A program made the position numbers and the translations under genes. 64,000 nucleotides of DNA from Apostichopus japonicus (lineage: Eukaryota > Echinodermata > Holothuroidea > Aspidochirotida > Stichopodidae). The stretch covers positions 4,651,501-4,715,500 of the forward strand of contig NC_092573.1 in NCBI RefSeq assembly GCF_037975245.1, read 5' to 3'. Below are positions 1 through 12,224 of the stretch, in pieces (positions within the stretch are counted from its first letter, which is position 1; each line of letters starts with the position of its first letter). Under the pieces are notes generated by a model that was given only the letters and a program-made list of their open reading frames with translations, was not told where the DNA came from and made no database searches.

Positions 1-1429
1 AATTATTTATGACATACTACTTAAATATCTTGCATTAAGTAACTGTATATACGTCAATAATAATAATAATACAAAAAATCGTAAACAAAATCTGGCTGTC
101 GCGAAAAGAGCAATGAACCTAACTCTATATTTTGTAAATCAATTTAGTATATATTTTTTATTTACGTTTACTAAAAAGGAACCACAGTACAGTATACAAA
201 TTACAGCTACACAAGTAGCCACCTAACGACTCGACACTACACGTCGTATACGAGGAAAGGAAATGCTAAAAATGGTAGCCTCCCTAGTCAGTTGTAAACA
301 ACTATAAATAGTGCCGAAGTTAAACTGAATACTATTGTCACGAGGGAAAGTCTATGTATGCACCAGAAGTGCCGGGTCAGGATAACGTCCTGCATATCGC
401 GGTGTAACGGTGGAGACATGTATAGTGATTAAAGTGAACACCGTTCCCTAACTAGGTAGTAACGATGAGCGGTGACCTACATTACCTTACCTAACGATCG
501 ACGGCGGAAAACATCTCACAACACGATAAATAGTGTAAGTCCGAACTTGAAATATAACTAGCGCGTCAATATACTTTTACGAACTAATAAGATACAGGAA
601 AAATGGGCTATTTCCTTAACACCTGTTCAACTTACAATTGCCCCCCAGATGATAACTACATTCTGACTACAAGACAACATACATTCTTTAAAATGCTGCC
701 AACTGTATACCAAGCGACAATATATTGTCAGCTTAAGAATGGAACAAAGAAACGCATTAGTATAGTGATGCCAGTAAATTCCTAAGATGGTAATGACGGT
801 TGTCTCGTTACTAGAAGTAGTAATGCAAAACCTGGTCACTAAAGACCTATGGTGGATCAAATTCAAAATTCACCGCTACAACACCACAGGGGAGGGTGGG
901 TGACCTACATAGGGCGAGATACTACAGATGGTGAGCCCCATCCAACAAATATTGTTGAAAGCGACCTTAACGAGAGTCTCCCAATTCCCCCCCCCCCGCC
1001 CGAGTGTCTGTGAACCCCCCCCCCGCTTTATATATTGTAAGACAAAATTAGGGTGTTTTAAAGTATGCGGGAATGGGGAAAGTATAAAAAATTATAGGTC
1101 ATGTCGCTTATATCTTTAAATTTTTTTACCCAGGTTTATGAAAAAAGGAGCACATTTTTAAAAAACTTAGCAGTTGGACCTTACAAGACTATTTTGAGTT
1201 TTCAAAGATTTTCTAGGTTGCAGAGTCATAGAGGTGCTTTAAATAGTGCTCCTACAACGATGTAATTGTATCCAAACGTAATTCAATACATCCTAGATCC
1301 GAATAGAGAGGACCTCAAATTTACCTCATGAGTCACGACAATGTGTCTCCACTACTAATTCCTTGAAGTGCTCACAAACAAGTCACAAAATCCGAAAATA
1401 CCAAAGGGTAAAAGAAATTTTGTATTACA
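1..1429. other. Unique AT-rich DNA, no gene seen
   Basis: Only short open frames with no recognisable protein signature occur here. Two C-runs near 987-1025 are the only compositional oddity. Confidence 0.6.
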
Positions 1430-1765
1430 TACATTCAACTGATATCTATAATTCTCAAGATATTGATAGTTTGATTTATCCCATTTGTATCAGTAGCAAA
1501 CAGGAGTGACGTCATAGATACACAATAAGAAGAAGCAATTGTTGCTATTAAATTTCACTTACTTATTTTGCTTCCAAATGATCTAAGTATTTTCCATTTT
1601 TGTTTTAGTCTTACAAAATACAATTTAAAAAAAAAAGTGTTCATTCAAAGATACATTCACATTTTGGAAAGAACAAGAAACGTTTCCTTTACAAATGTGT
1701 GTGGTATGACGTCACAGTTTTTTGCTTCAAATCCACACTTTCGATACAAAATGTAGCAACTTTAA
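1430..1765. mobile_element. Inverted-repeat element with CRE-like arms, copy 1 (degenerate)
   Basis: The left arm near 1495-1520 reads AGCAAACAGG, then GTGACGTCATA. The right arm near 1705-1732 read on the other strand gives AGCAAAAAACT, then GTGACGTCATA. The two arms face each other across about 180 bp of AT-rich DNA with no coding capacity. The left arm matches the arms of the element at 5865-6215, including a GATATTGA stretch and a TTATCCCA/TTATTCCA stretch outside the core, so the two are probably one family. This copy is more diverged. The outer boundaries are not defined and I found no target duplication. It is probably a small non-autonomous DNA transposon, inferred from structure only. 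Confidence 0.35.
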
Positions 1766-2514
1766 GCTTTGATCATTATGTGGACCATGTCATGTAAGAA
1801 TTCAATGCAAATGCCTTCTCTACGCTTTCCTGTTGAACAATTCAAATATTATATTACATCTAGACGATTGTTTTAAATAAATATGACCATTTCTAACACT
1901 ACGTGAGTTTATTATTTGAGCTATACATTCTCTCCAAAAAGCTTCAATGTACGAATATGAGATGACACCGCTTCATCTGTTCGGCCCGGATTTAGATTTT
2001 CTTGTCTCTGTACTATCTAATTGTTATTCATTTAGTCCTGCCTCTCATCTATAAGGAATTATATGGTTCTGTAACTTGAGAGAAAAATCGTCGCTTGTTT
2101 TGAAACGCTTGAACTTTAGTGCGAGTTAAAATCGATAAAGTTCAACGTCAGCAAGGTTGTTAAAATGTGTAGAGTATAAGTAGTCAGGAATTGCTTGGCA
2201 GTGAAAATGTTAACTTGTTGTAAAAGGGACTTACGCCATTTTTTCCCTTTGGCTTGATAACCGAGAATGCATCAGATGGGTGTAATAACAATTACTGGAT
2301 TTCACGTCTGAGATTCTTATTTTCGGTGCCTGTTTTAAGTTTTATTCAGTGTTTTCGTATAATAATCACCATTGTCTCTGAAAAGCTACAATCTTTGCAT
2401 ATATTAACTGATAATTCAAAGGATTTGATGGAAACGAAGCGAAACCTTTACCAATCAAGTTCTGTAACATGAAAGGAATAATAATGGACATGAAATACTT
2501 CATGCAATATGTAA
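1766..2514. other. Unique AT-rich DNA, no gene seen
   Basis: A 72-codon open frame at 2254-2472 has no recognisable motif and is probably chance. Confidence 0.55.
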
Positions 2515-2905
2515 ATGCAAACTAGACATGCATATGTTTATGCATGCAACATATACACGCAATTTTTTTTTGTTTTTTTTTGTTATTATATGCGTGAGAC
2601 ATATACACACAATATACACACACATTATAAGCATGCCCTATATACACGCGATAAACACACACATTATATGCATGCAACATATACACGCAATATAAACACA
2701 CATGTCAAATATACACGCAATATATGCACAAATTATGTGCATGCCACATATACACACAATATGTACACACATTATATGCATGCACATATACACGCAATAT
2801 ATGCATGTCACATATGCACGCAACATATACACATATTACATGCAACATATATACACACATTATATGCAACACATATACACACATTATATGCATGCCCAAT
2901 ACATA
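2515..2905. repeat. Degenerate minisatellite of CATATACAC/GCATGC units
   Basis: Units of roughly 40 bp combine CATATACACGCA, ACACACATTATA and TGCATGC. TGCATGC or close variants recur near 2543, 2630, 2670, 2738, 2778 and 2890. Alternating purine-pyrimidine sequence dominates. All the open frames on both strands here (for example 2515-2985) are translations of the repeat, with periodic His/Tyr/Thr residues, and should not be called genes. Confidence 0.8.
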
Positions 2906-4605
2906 CGTTTCTCTTACCTTTATTATCCAATCTCAGTCTGCCTTTGTTGAACACATTCTACAGTTGTCATGTCTATGATGTATAAAACAGCTTAAAATGT
3001 TAACATTCCCTAGGGAATGTCACCAAATTTCCGTTTTGGTGAAATCAAATCGTGACTAAAATGAGAATGCATAATTTTATGTTTTAAAGCTTTCTAGCAG
3101 TCCTCATTTGTTTAGTAATTGTGATAGGATGACCTTGGCGCCGTCCCTTAGGTTTCGCTTTCTTCAGTTGTTATTTTCAATGTAAATCGTATTTGTGATG
3201 TTTTCCGTATTTCTTCGCTTTTCCTTTCTTTAACTTGTTGTGATGTGTTGTGTAAACTAACGACAACGTCATTGAATGGATGTACGTGTCTGGTTCACAA
3301 TTACTATCGGATGATAAGTTTGTTTTGAAAACCTTAACATTTTGTCTGTGTTTATCAATTCGTCCTTGTCGGACTTTAACGTTCGTTTACTCTTATGTTA
3401 AGTATAAGGAAAGTAATGGATGTTTAAGTCACGTGGTAAACGCGACGTAACCAATGAGATACTTAAAAGAAAGAAAATCATTTCCAAGTTATACAGAACA
3501 TTTCTATCAGTAATTTCTAATGCGATATGTTATTAACGTCATGAATACTTGAAGCGATGGAAAGCATTGCGCAATATATCATGTTCCAATAGACAATAAC
3601 GGGCTTGATCCAACGTTATACGTTAAATCTTCCCCTACCCCATCCCAACCTCACCCCTCAAATGGAAAGAAATTCTACGCACGATGAAAACATATGTTTA
3701 GTTCATGTTTGTTATCAGTATTATTTACATTGCACTAACAAAGGGAGAGGCATGTTGTTTGTTGCACAAGCGGTTTAACGGTGGTATTCATTTTTTCAAT
3801 ATCTTTTTACAATAATAATTCTAGCATATTCCACTTTGGTAATTTGGTAACCTCAACGGCATATATACAGTAACTAAGGTGTCAGTGGGATTATGTGTGA
3901 TAAGACTTGAAAACAAACAAACAAGACAATAAAGGCGATGAGACAAGAAGATTAGACAAAAGGCGTGTTGTATTATTATACTTCAATATCACGAAATTCC
4001 ATTTCTTGGCCTAGGATATGTTTTGATGGATCGTTGACTGGTTTGTTGTAATCTATATTACTAACTTTAACATAACATTCAATGACACATTATATGATCC
4101 GTTCTTTTGGAGGCATGACGTACGCAGAGTGTTTAAGTTTTCTGTTAATGTGTGTACAGGTAAAGAATGATATATAGTTATATTATGTATTACGGGTTGA
4201 TTGTTAAACACAGTGGTACAAGATTCTAGGACGGGTGACTCCCTGATTATACGAATGTAGTCATGTTGGCTGTATAGAATTAGCAGGTGTGGTCATATAG
4301 TTACGAAGGATGGCTTGTCATGATTCATGAATTTAATCGAATGTGTCATATTTCCATATTCTTTACCAAGCGAGAGGGAGAGAGAGAGAAGTAGAAGTGC
4401 CTGTATTACAATCACATCGCAATTGCTGTCAAAGCCAGAATATTATTGATGTTGAATTTATTCGCCTCATGGCACTGCAGCTGTAGCTCACCAATACACG
4501 TCATCACACGGACCGACGTCACATCATAAAGACGCCTTGTTGAACCTTAGTCGTGGATTATGGTTAGGCCTACATCTATAGTATGACTTTATAAGTTACT
4601 GTTAG
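2906..4605. other. Unique AT-rich DNA, no gene seen
   Basis: No frame over 60 codons with a plausible product. A short GA run lies near 4374-4390, and a TCACA/GACGTCACA stretch near 4500-4525 resembles a CRE half-site cluster of unknown meaning. Confidence 0.55.
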
Positions 4606-4793
4606 TGCGACCTGACTTAGAATGAAACACAGCGACTTGTGACTTTACTTAACTTGTGATTTATTCAAGTGACTTTTGGCTTGTGACTTTACTTGAGATA
4701 AAATCAGACGACTTGTGACTTTACTTGAGAAAAAGTGAATTGTGAATTGACTTGAACTGATATGAACAGAGAGTGGCGGGGGGGGGGGGGGGG
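4606..4793. repeat. Short CTTGTGACTTTACTTGA repeats and a 16-base G-run
   Basis: CTTGTGACTTTACTT occurs three times between 4634 and 4735, with related GTGAATTGACTTGA copies to 4760. An uninterrupted run of 16 G follows at 4778-4793. Subterminal repeats like these are common in DNA transposons, but I could not delimit an element. Confidence 0.6.
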
Positions 4794-4891
4794 AGCTTGA
4801 TCGAAACAAAACAGAATACTAAATATTAATACATTGGTCAGGTAAGGAGACAAGCAATATACACAGAATGGAAGCTTTAAAAACTAAGTAT

Positions 4892-4894
<3 letters not shown>

Positions 4895-4937
<43 letters not shown>

Positions 4938-5029
4938 CTATATATATATATCTATCTATCTATCTATCTATATATATATATATATATATATATCTATATA
5001 TGTATCTTTATATATATATAAATTTATAA

Positions 5030-5063
<34 letters not shown>

Positions 5064-5135
5064 TTAAATTAAAAATTTATAAATATATAAATTTATAAAT
5101 ATATAAATATATATATATAAAATTATAAATATATA
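4895..5135. repeat. Compound (TA)n/(TATC)n/(AAATATAT)n microsatellite
   Basis: (TA)n from about 4898 to 4933, a TCTA tetranucleotide run near 4951-4970, more (TA)n, then AAATTTATAAATATAT units to about 5135. Pure low-complexity sequence. Confidence 0.9.
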
Positions 5136-5179
5136 AATTTATTAAAAAAATTAAAAATTAAAATATTTGAAAAAGAAAA

Positions 5180-5440
5180 TTGAAACATGAAAACGGGAAA
5201 ACGAAAAAAAAAACACAAAATAAAATCACAGGAAAACCCCTTCCCAGTGGCTGGGCTGTTCCCCTAATAGAACTGTTCTTCCGATGTTCGACTCACAATC
5301 CCTCTAGCCACCGGGTTCCTAAACCAGGGGCCCCCTCTGCCAGAGCCGAAGCCTCCTTCCAGTTCAAAAAATCTACTTTATCTAAGGAGGATTTTAAATT
5401 ATTTTCTGCGAAGAGATTCAATGGACAAAGGTTAACATGA
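5180..5440 (+). other. GC-richer open frame of 86 codons, unrecognised
   Basis: From about 5225 to 5400 the DNA is clearly richer in G and C than the AT-rich sequence on both sides, and one forward frame stays open for 86 codons. The predicted peptide is Pro/Ser-rich in the middle and Lys/Phe-rich at the end; I recognise no domain, signal peptide or membrane segment. The first 15 codons read through A-rich sequence and are unlikely to be coding. It could be a decayed exon or retroelement fragment, or a chance frame in a GC-richer patch. No splice sites or neighbouring exons support a gene. Confidence 0.15.
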
Positions 5441-5864
5441 AACGGGCATCTTTATCGTTTATATTTTACCATTAGGCCTCACACATAGTTCTCATCATAT
5501 TATCAAGTGGATATGGTAAAATGAAACCAGAAACGTGAAGTCAATTTCAGAAAAAATGTAGAATGAATGACGTCAAAGATCAGGAGGTTACAATGTTCTT
5601 TGATCTATTTTATACCTACATTCACACTAGCAAACAAAATCTACCGTATATTTTGAGCAAACCTTCTTTAGCCATATCATGTAAATTAGCGACAGTTTAT
5701 GTGTTATTTTTTAAAACATAGGGCACCGATGTTATGTTTATGCAAACATAAATTAAAAATCCGTTATATGCAGTTCATTGAAAAGCATATTTTACTTCAA
5801 AGAATACTGACATATGAAATATTTTAGATGACATTGCGATTTCCTGTTTGCATCACTTGAGTTG
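5441..5864. other. Unique AT-rich DNA, no gene seen
   Basis: Nothing beyond unique AT-rich sequence was recognised. Confidence 0.5.
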
Positions 5865-6215
5865 AAGTAACCACCTTTTGTACCAAAAGTGAACTTTGAG
5901 CAAACAGGTGTGACGTCATTGTTGCACACTGATAAATGATGTTTTGTTTTCCTTTAAAATTTACGTCTTATTTTTATACTCCACAATTGGATGCATCCAT
6001 TATATGAATGAACCATAGCTATTCGTACTTTATATACTTCACATCCCCTTTAGACAAACTAGTAATCCTTTCCAATCCAACGTCAAATCAATAGACTGAA
6101 AAATAAAGAAAAAATAAAACATTATTTGTCAGTCTGCAACTATGACATCACACCTGTTTGCTTCAAGTTCACTTTTGGTGGAATAATTTCAATATCTCAA
6201 AAAAGAATTGAAGGA
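5865..6215. mobile_element. Inverted-repeat element with CRE-like arms, copy 2
   Basis: The left arm, about 5880-5963, and the right arm, about 6098-6182, are inverted copies of about 85 bp. Both carry ACCAAAAGTGAACT, then GAGCAAACAGG or GAAGCAAACAGG, then TGTGACGTCAT (TGTGATGTCAT in the right arm), then GTTGCA and GATAAATGATG-like sequence. The spacer of about 135 bp is AT-rich and non-coding. This is the layout of a foldback element or MITE. I could not find a convincing target duplication, so the superfamily is unassigned. The element at 1430-1765 shares the arm core. Confidence 0.5.
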
Positions 6216-7657
6216 AAATTTTACTAGAATGCTTAGATTGTGTTCCTCTTTAACATACCAAAACGATATTTTGACCTGGACTATTCTTTAAGTGCATGTG
6301 TTTTTAGTTTAACCCCATTTTCTTGTTGAGTACACTTTGGTTGTTCGTTTTTATCAAGTGCTTCAATTGTTTAACAGAAACAGTTTTTTAATTGCTCATT
6401 TTTTAGCACCTTTGCATACCATATGTCTGTTCGTAACGTTACTCATGATGGATTAGTCATTTGAAATCTTGTTTTTTTTTAAAATTTGTATTTGGTACGT
6501 CCATGGGCCTGGGAAGTCCATGTTGTTTCTTAATCCACCTATTTCTACTGTAGACTTACGTACTAGTATGGTCTGGACACATTAGTATAATCCGTGAGTT
6601 ATACGTCATCTCATTTAGACATAACAAATGTAGACATTCAGACACACATGAACACACAGACACATACACGCATATTTATGATGACTAATACTATTGTCAC
6701 ACCGATGTTTCCTGGATTTTTTGAAAACGACAGAGGCAAATGGGAGGTTTTCACACAAAGGAACTTTCCACGAAATAATATCTCCCCCTTAATTCGCTCA
6801 TTTGATGCACGCAGTCGAAACGCCTCTAGGGTATAACCCAACCAAACTGTAATATAACTGAATGTTTAAATCTCCAACAAATAGTGAAGGTAACAGTTTA
6901 TCCACATTATTTTCAATGTTATAAAATTTGGAAAATAAAGAATAAATCTTTAAAATAAATCTCTTTGGGCATTTAAAATGGTCATAATGAACTTGCTTTA
7001 TACTTTATGACGAAGTAAGTACCCCCCAAACGAGTGAGCGGCAAAGTATTCTAAGAAGTAATGTTTCCCTGAAGGGCGCAAATACCTAGTTATATGAAAA
7101 AAGGGGTTTCATGAGAGAGATTTTCCTGTTAAATAAGTTATTGTTGATTGAAGTTTTCCCAAAGGATAGTCTATGTTATACAGAATGGATAACAGCACAA
7201 TGCAGTAGCGCAATGGATCTCAATTCATGCGTCTATATGTAGTATTAAAACTAATTGACGCAACGTTTGAGAATGCTGATAGACAAATGAAGAAAACGAA
7301 GAAGAAAACGGAGGAGGCTCAGCATTCCATCCAAGCCTTAGAAGATTACAAATAACCGGTCATTGAAAAAGAAGAATTCATTTGGGACCTTGAGCAGATA
7401 ATATACTTCCAAGAATGAAAGGTTTACTATAAGGTAAAAATCCATCTTAATTTCAGTCAGACTAATTAAATGAAGCTGCTTTTTGCATTTGATCGATACG
7501 TTTTCTAAACGTTTCCTGTGTTATGTAATGTGTTTGCAAATGCAATCTGTCAAAAAGATTTGTATTTCACAAAACTATTCCAATTCATGAAAAGGAAGGT
7601 AATATATATTGCTCAGTAATTTGCAATTTTCACGCGGACTATACCACATACAGCAGT
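6216..7657. other. Unique AT-rich DNA, no gene seen
   Basis: Opposed open frames at 6594-6836 (+) and 6638-6841 (-) overlap the same bases and have no recognisable product; both are probably chance. Confidence 0.55.
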
Positions 7658-7757
7658 AAATGAATGAATGAATGAATGAATGGATGAATGAATGAATGGA
7701 TGAATGAATGGATGGATGGATGGATGAATGAATGAATAAATGAATAAATAAATAATA
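7658..7757. repeat. (GAAT)n/(GGAT)n tetranucleotide microsatellite
   Basis: Runs of AATG with interspersed GGATG units, ending in AAAT units. The reverse-strand Ser/Ile/His-rich frames at 7575-7845 are translations of this array. Confidence 0.9.
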
Positions 7758-8116
7758 TAAAGGGATAATATTTCTTAAAATAGAGAAGAAAGCCAGACAC
7801 ATTTAATAACATTCTAACGTCACAATTGAACTTCTTTTTCTTCACGTATGTTGCAAACTTTGTGTACTTGGAATATAGAGTATTAGATCTATTAAAATAT
7901 AAGAACTTTTTTAATGCAATATTTTTAGCTTTGATTAATTTCGTATTTCAATTACTTAATAAATGGTTAAAGTGAATTATTTAGCTCAACGAGCAGATAA
8001 GATTAATACGTGAACACGCAAGCCGAACAATATTTCATAGAAATTAATCGTTCTTTGAGGCACATGCTGAACATAAATGTGGGTGTAATGCATTAATATA
8101 TTAACAACTGACAAGT
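7758..8116. other. Unique AT-rich DNA, no gene seen
   Basis: No feature recognised. Confidence 0.5.
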
Positions 8117-8495
8117 CCTTTTATTCAGACCACCGGCGCCCGCCTCCTTCTCTACCCATAACGCTTCTAACATGTTCTGTTTTTCAGACCACCGGCGACC
8201 CTCCCCAACCTCTACCCATAACCTTTCTGACACGCCCTTTTATTCAGACCACTGGCATCTCGCCCCCTCCTATACCCATAATATTTCTAACATGCCCTTT
8301 AATTCAGATTACCGGCACCTCGCCCTCTCCTCTTCCCATAGCGTTTCCAACATGCCCTTTTATTCAGACCACCGGCACCCCGCCCCCTCCTCTACCCATA
8401 ACATTTCTGACATGCCCTTTTATTCAGACCACCGGTACCCCGCCCCTCCTCTACCCATAACGTTTCTAACATGCCATTTTATTCAGACCATCCGC
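8117..8495 (+). repeat. 60-bp minisatellite, about 6.3 copies, open as a 20-residue peptide repeat
   Basis: Each unit starts CCTTTTATTCAGACCACCGG and continues through a C-rich stretch, CTACCCATAAC and a TTTCTAACATG-like end. Units start near 8117, 8177, 8237, 8297, 8357, 8417 and 8476; the copy starting at 8417 is one base short. Because 60 is divisible by three, a forward frame (8172-8579, 135 codons) stays open across most of the array and encodes a 20-residue unit with a YSDHRHPAPSSTHN-like core. The one-base loss shifts the phase at the end. No start context, splice site or family match supports translation. The unit is far more C-rich than its surroundings. Confidence 0.85.
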
Positions 8496-11400
8496 TCTCT
8501 TCATTTACCCACAGTAGAAACAATTTCAAAAGAATCAAATTTTACTGATCTACTACTCACAGGTTGCTACGTCATTTAGAGATGAAACTTCATATTCTGA
8601 ATTTGGTGTCATTACGTAACATTGAGTTACATCTGATTTGACCCTTTCCATAGAGAAGAAATCACTTATGGAGGTAAAAGAGTATATAGATGATACGCAG
8701 ACACAGTGACAGCATACATGGAAGACGAAACCTTTCCACACTTATATCGGTTAAAACCCCTGCTCAATATCTTACTTCCAACTATATAGTCGGTTTTAAA
8801 ATGACTTAATTTATAATATATAAACTCTGCTTTTCTTAACTAATTTATGGTCAGAGCCATTTCGACGTTTTTACTATGACGATGAATGTCCCTATATATG
8901 TTCTGGCCAGAAACGTTCATATAATCTCACCAAACCTATAACATAAATCATATCTTCGCGATTGTTTCTGCTATCTGGATGTACATATGACAGATGATGC
9001 AGTCAATTTTGTCACCGGAATGTTTCTTAAATCCCCGGCGTCACATAAATTTCCTGATTGTACTCACTATTAAAATGATCATAAAATGTATTTTACTGAA
9101 CTTATAATCGTTTAATAATCACAAGTTATTAAATTAAAATTTGCAACAATTTTCATAATTTTATGTAATAATTCTTGGGATCGTTTGTTGAATTTTCAAT
9201 CATAGAGAGGATATTCGTCGTCTTTATGAATATATAATTACAGAACAGATTGGTGTTGGTGATCCTAACTATTCTGTCGATCCAAAAAGAACAAAAATGA
9301 AAAGATGAAGAAGAAGAAGACTTACTAAGAAGTTCCTCACACAAATATTGAATGAATTGAATCGTTGGCCGTCATGCATTGGATATTGTATCACACTTTT
9401 CTTGTCGTCGTTATTCATTCAACATTACAAATATCTTGATATTTATCACGGGAAACTATCTCCCTGAAAATACCGAGTCATAATATATCATTTGCTCCAA
9501 ATCCTCGTAACAGAAAACAATTTCTTTTATGATTATATGGATATGCGGAGATTTCATTTCACATCCGTCTGTAGTTCTTCTGTTTCGTCATCATTGAAAT
9601 TCTTTCCGGGTTATATATCTCTGTATATATTTATCTGTATTGACATTATACTCATATGATGAATATGCTATAAATAGTCGCTTTAGTTTAAACCCTTCAG
9701 GGAGCTCTCGTTGCGATATCGAAAAAGAAGAAGAAAAAAACTACAAACTAAATTGATATTTTAATGGTTGGATGTTAACCTAACCCCCGTGACGTTTCAC
9801 GTCTATTCGTCTTAGGTTGCTTAACGTTTAAAGGCGCCGTAAGGAATTCTTATCCTGTTTGTTACTCTTGCTTAGTGAAATTACAGTTGATTGTCGCCGG
9901 AGGACGTTGCGGTCGCTGAGGTGACTAACGCTGATTAGAAAACTTGATAAAGTGATTCCCCCCAAATAGTGGTGAAAAACTGATAAAATTCACGAGTGAG
10001 TTCATGATGAACTTTTATGAAGCGTTTTTTTTTCTTTTCTTGGACGGATGCAAGTCTTGTTCTTGAAGTCAACGTCGTGTCTTACAAACAAATTGTTATT
10101 CCTAAGAGTTAATCGATTAATTTGTTTAGAGTTAAAACTAATCTGATAGACTTTTAATTCTAAGTTGCCAAAAGGTAAGTTTGAATTGACGAATAATCTT
10201 CAGAGATTATATACCTTTTTTGCTTATTTTTTGGACAGCATCCACATTTGGGAATATGTGAGGAAGAAATTAGAAGAAATATTGATAAGACAGAATAGGT
10301 GAGAGAGAGAGAGAGAGCCGGAGGAAACGAAACATTAACGATGTATACGTCACGTATCACGTGATGCTACCAGCTGAGAACTCGTGTGAACTTTGAATGT
10401 AACGTTTGAACGTGATTGGATCAGCGGAAAAATGAAAAATGTGTCAAAAACACGACATTGCTATATTTGTGATTCAATATTTCCGATAAAGAATATATCG
10501 CCTTCACTGCTTTCAGCATATCGCACTCGTATATCGCGGGATAGGTAAAAGGGAGTTATGATAGTTTTCCTTGGGTAGAAGTGAGGGAGGGGTGGAGGAG
10601 GTTGATGGTTATTAATTATACGCGGCATCTTTAAAAAAAAATAATAATAATAATACAATATAGAAATGTTGTGGACCACAACAAGCTTAATATAATATTT
10701 TATTGTTTCCTTTGTCCCCCAAAAGAGATTAATAAATCGCTTGTAGACTTCAGTCGCAAGATATGATCCATCTTTCCGTCAGAGTGGATTTTGCACCGAT
10801 GTAATGTTTGGTCTCAAATAGTTTACTTCATATGCCAGTATTAAACAGCGATCTCATGGCAAATTCAACCAAATTTCAATTCTAACATCGGAATTGTGCA
10901 CACATAACCATGGCTATGTTAAACTAGTGCATGTTCATTATTCTATCAGAAATTATCTTTAAAAATACCATAGCTTTTAACCTATTAAATATGGCCTGAG
11001 ACAGAAGACAATAATCGTTAGGTCCACAACCCATGAGCTCCTTTAAGTAATTCGCATATAATATCATATACAGAAATATGAAATCAAACGTCAGCTGTTG
11101 CAACAACGATCGGAATAGTTTTCAATGACCTCACAACCAGTGAACTGGTTCGAAATTTGTTAATGAGACAAGACTTCAAAAACAAACGTCACGTCACGGC
11201 TGGACGAATGATTAATTCCCGTCACAAGTGAAAGTATTACAAAGTCTGTTAAGTCCACGCAAGTTATGAAGTTTTTTTTTTGGCGCTAAAGAATTTTGGC
11301 GGGGTGAGATAACAGCTTTTGGAATGTGAATGAATGCAAAGGTGGAGGGACCTTCAGGGTAAGTTCAAGGATCAGGTAAACTGAGTGGAGACAGTTCACA

Positions 11401-12038
11401 ACAGGAATGATAAACATATCTAGTCGGTGTTTAACCGAAGAAATACCAGAACTTTGATGTATATAATATGATAGATGACCTTAGCCAAAGAATCATAAAG
11501 AGTCACAATGACAAGGTTTGAAAAAAAAAAATTCTAGCGACCTCTTGTTTAATTATTCAAGTAACTAAATAACTGGGAATTGTATGCATCTTTAGGTCAA
11601 AATTGCTTCCTATAAGTGCATTTTGTATTGGTATTGAATCGGTGTGATTGGTGAAACGGAAACAACGGAAGAGATAGTGATGTCATTATAACAATTGAGT
11701 TGTAAAAAGTATCTATGTTTCTTTATAATATACAAATGAAGATTCCATGCACTGAGGCAAATAATGTTCTTATATGCAACCAGGAGAATAACGATGAAGT
11801 TTTAATAGAAGAGAACATTGTCAGCTATAAGGAAAAAATGGAAATGGAATTAAATTAATAACATCAACATTTAAACTATAAGAAAGCCATCTTTTTGAAG
11901 AACCACGATGACACTGCATGACTTGCTCCACTTCTGGAGTAAGACAACTTTTATCAGGGTAAAAAAAAAATCATCTTACATTCAAACAGCCACATAGGGA
12001 GGTTGGAAGAAAATATCTGAGATGTGGTTTTCAACTAA
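8496..12038. other. Unique AT-rich DNA, no gene seen
   Basis: Scattered short frames only. A (GA)n tract lies at about 10301-10316. TCACGTATCACGTGA near 10350 contains a palindromic CACGTG E-box, with no gene evidence beside it. Confidence 0.55.
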
Positions 12039-12050
12039 TTGTGTAGAATA

Positions 12051-12212
12051 GTAAGTTGGTCTGACGTTTTGATCCTGGCAGGATCTTCTTCAGAGGCTAA
12101 ATGACAAGTCACTTCTCATTTAGGATCGAAACGTCTGGTCAACTTACTTTTACACATTCTCTTACACAGGCTCTCTAGTGGATCAGCAGTTTGCTAACAG
12201 TTTTATTTTATT
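12051..12212. mobile_element. Mini Penelope-like insertion made of inverted termini
   Basis: A 162-bp insertion flanked by the perfect 12-bp direct repeat TTGTGTAGAATA at 12039-12050 and 12213-12224, which I read as a target-site duplication. The left arm (12051-about 12106, minus orientation) and the right arm (about 12116-12212, plus orientation) are inverted copies of the 3' terminus of the Penelope-like element at 15481-16549. The left arm holds a complete hammerhead-like core; the right arm keeps only the 3' half of it, followed by a longer tail through ACAGGCTCTCTAGTGGAT to AACAGTTTTATTTTATTTT. There is no coding sequence. It was presumably mobilised in trans and resembles an extreme 5' truncation with a 5' inversion. 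Confidence 0.75.
12059..12097 (-). ncRNA. Hammerhead-ribozyme-like core in the left arm of the mini element
   Basis: Read on the minus strand: a CUGAAGA box (fits CUGANGA), one extra A, a stem II of GAUCC/GGAUC with a five-base loop, then AAAAC where the consensus is GAAAC, then GUC as the cleavage triplet. The G-to-A change in the conserved GAAA should weaken or abolish activity. Stem I pairing flanks the core, with one mismatch relative to the better copy at 15560-15598. Confidence 0.45.
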
Positions 12213-12224
12213 TTGTGTAGAATA

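Noticed and set aside
2515-2985. His/Tyr/Thr-rich 156-codon frame
   Set aside because: It lies in a degenerate minisatellite that is open in several frames on both strands.
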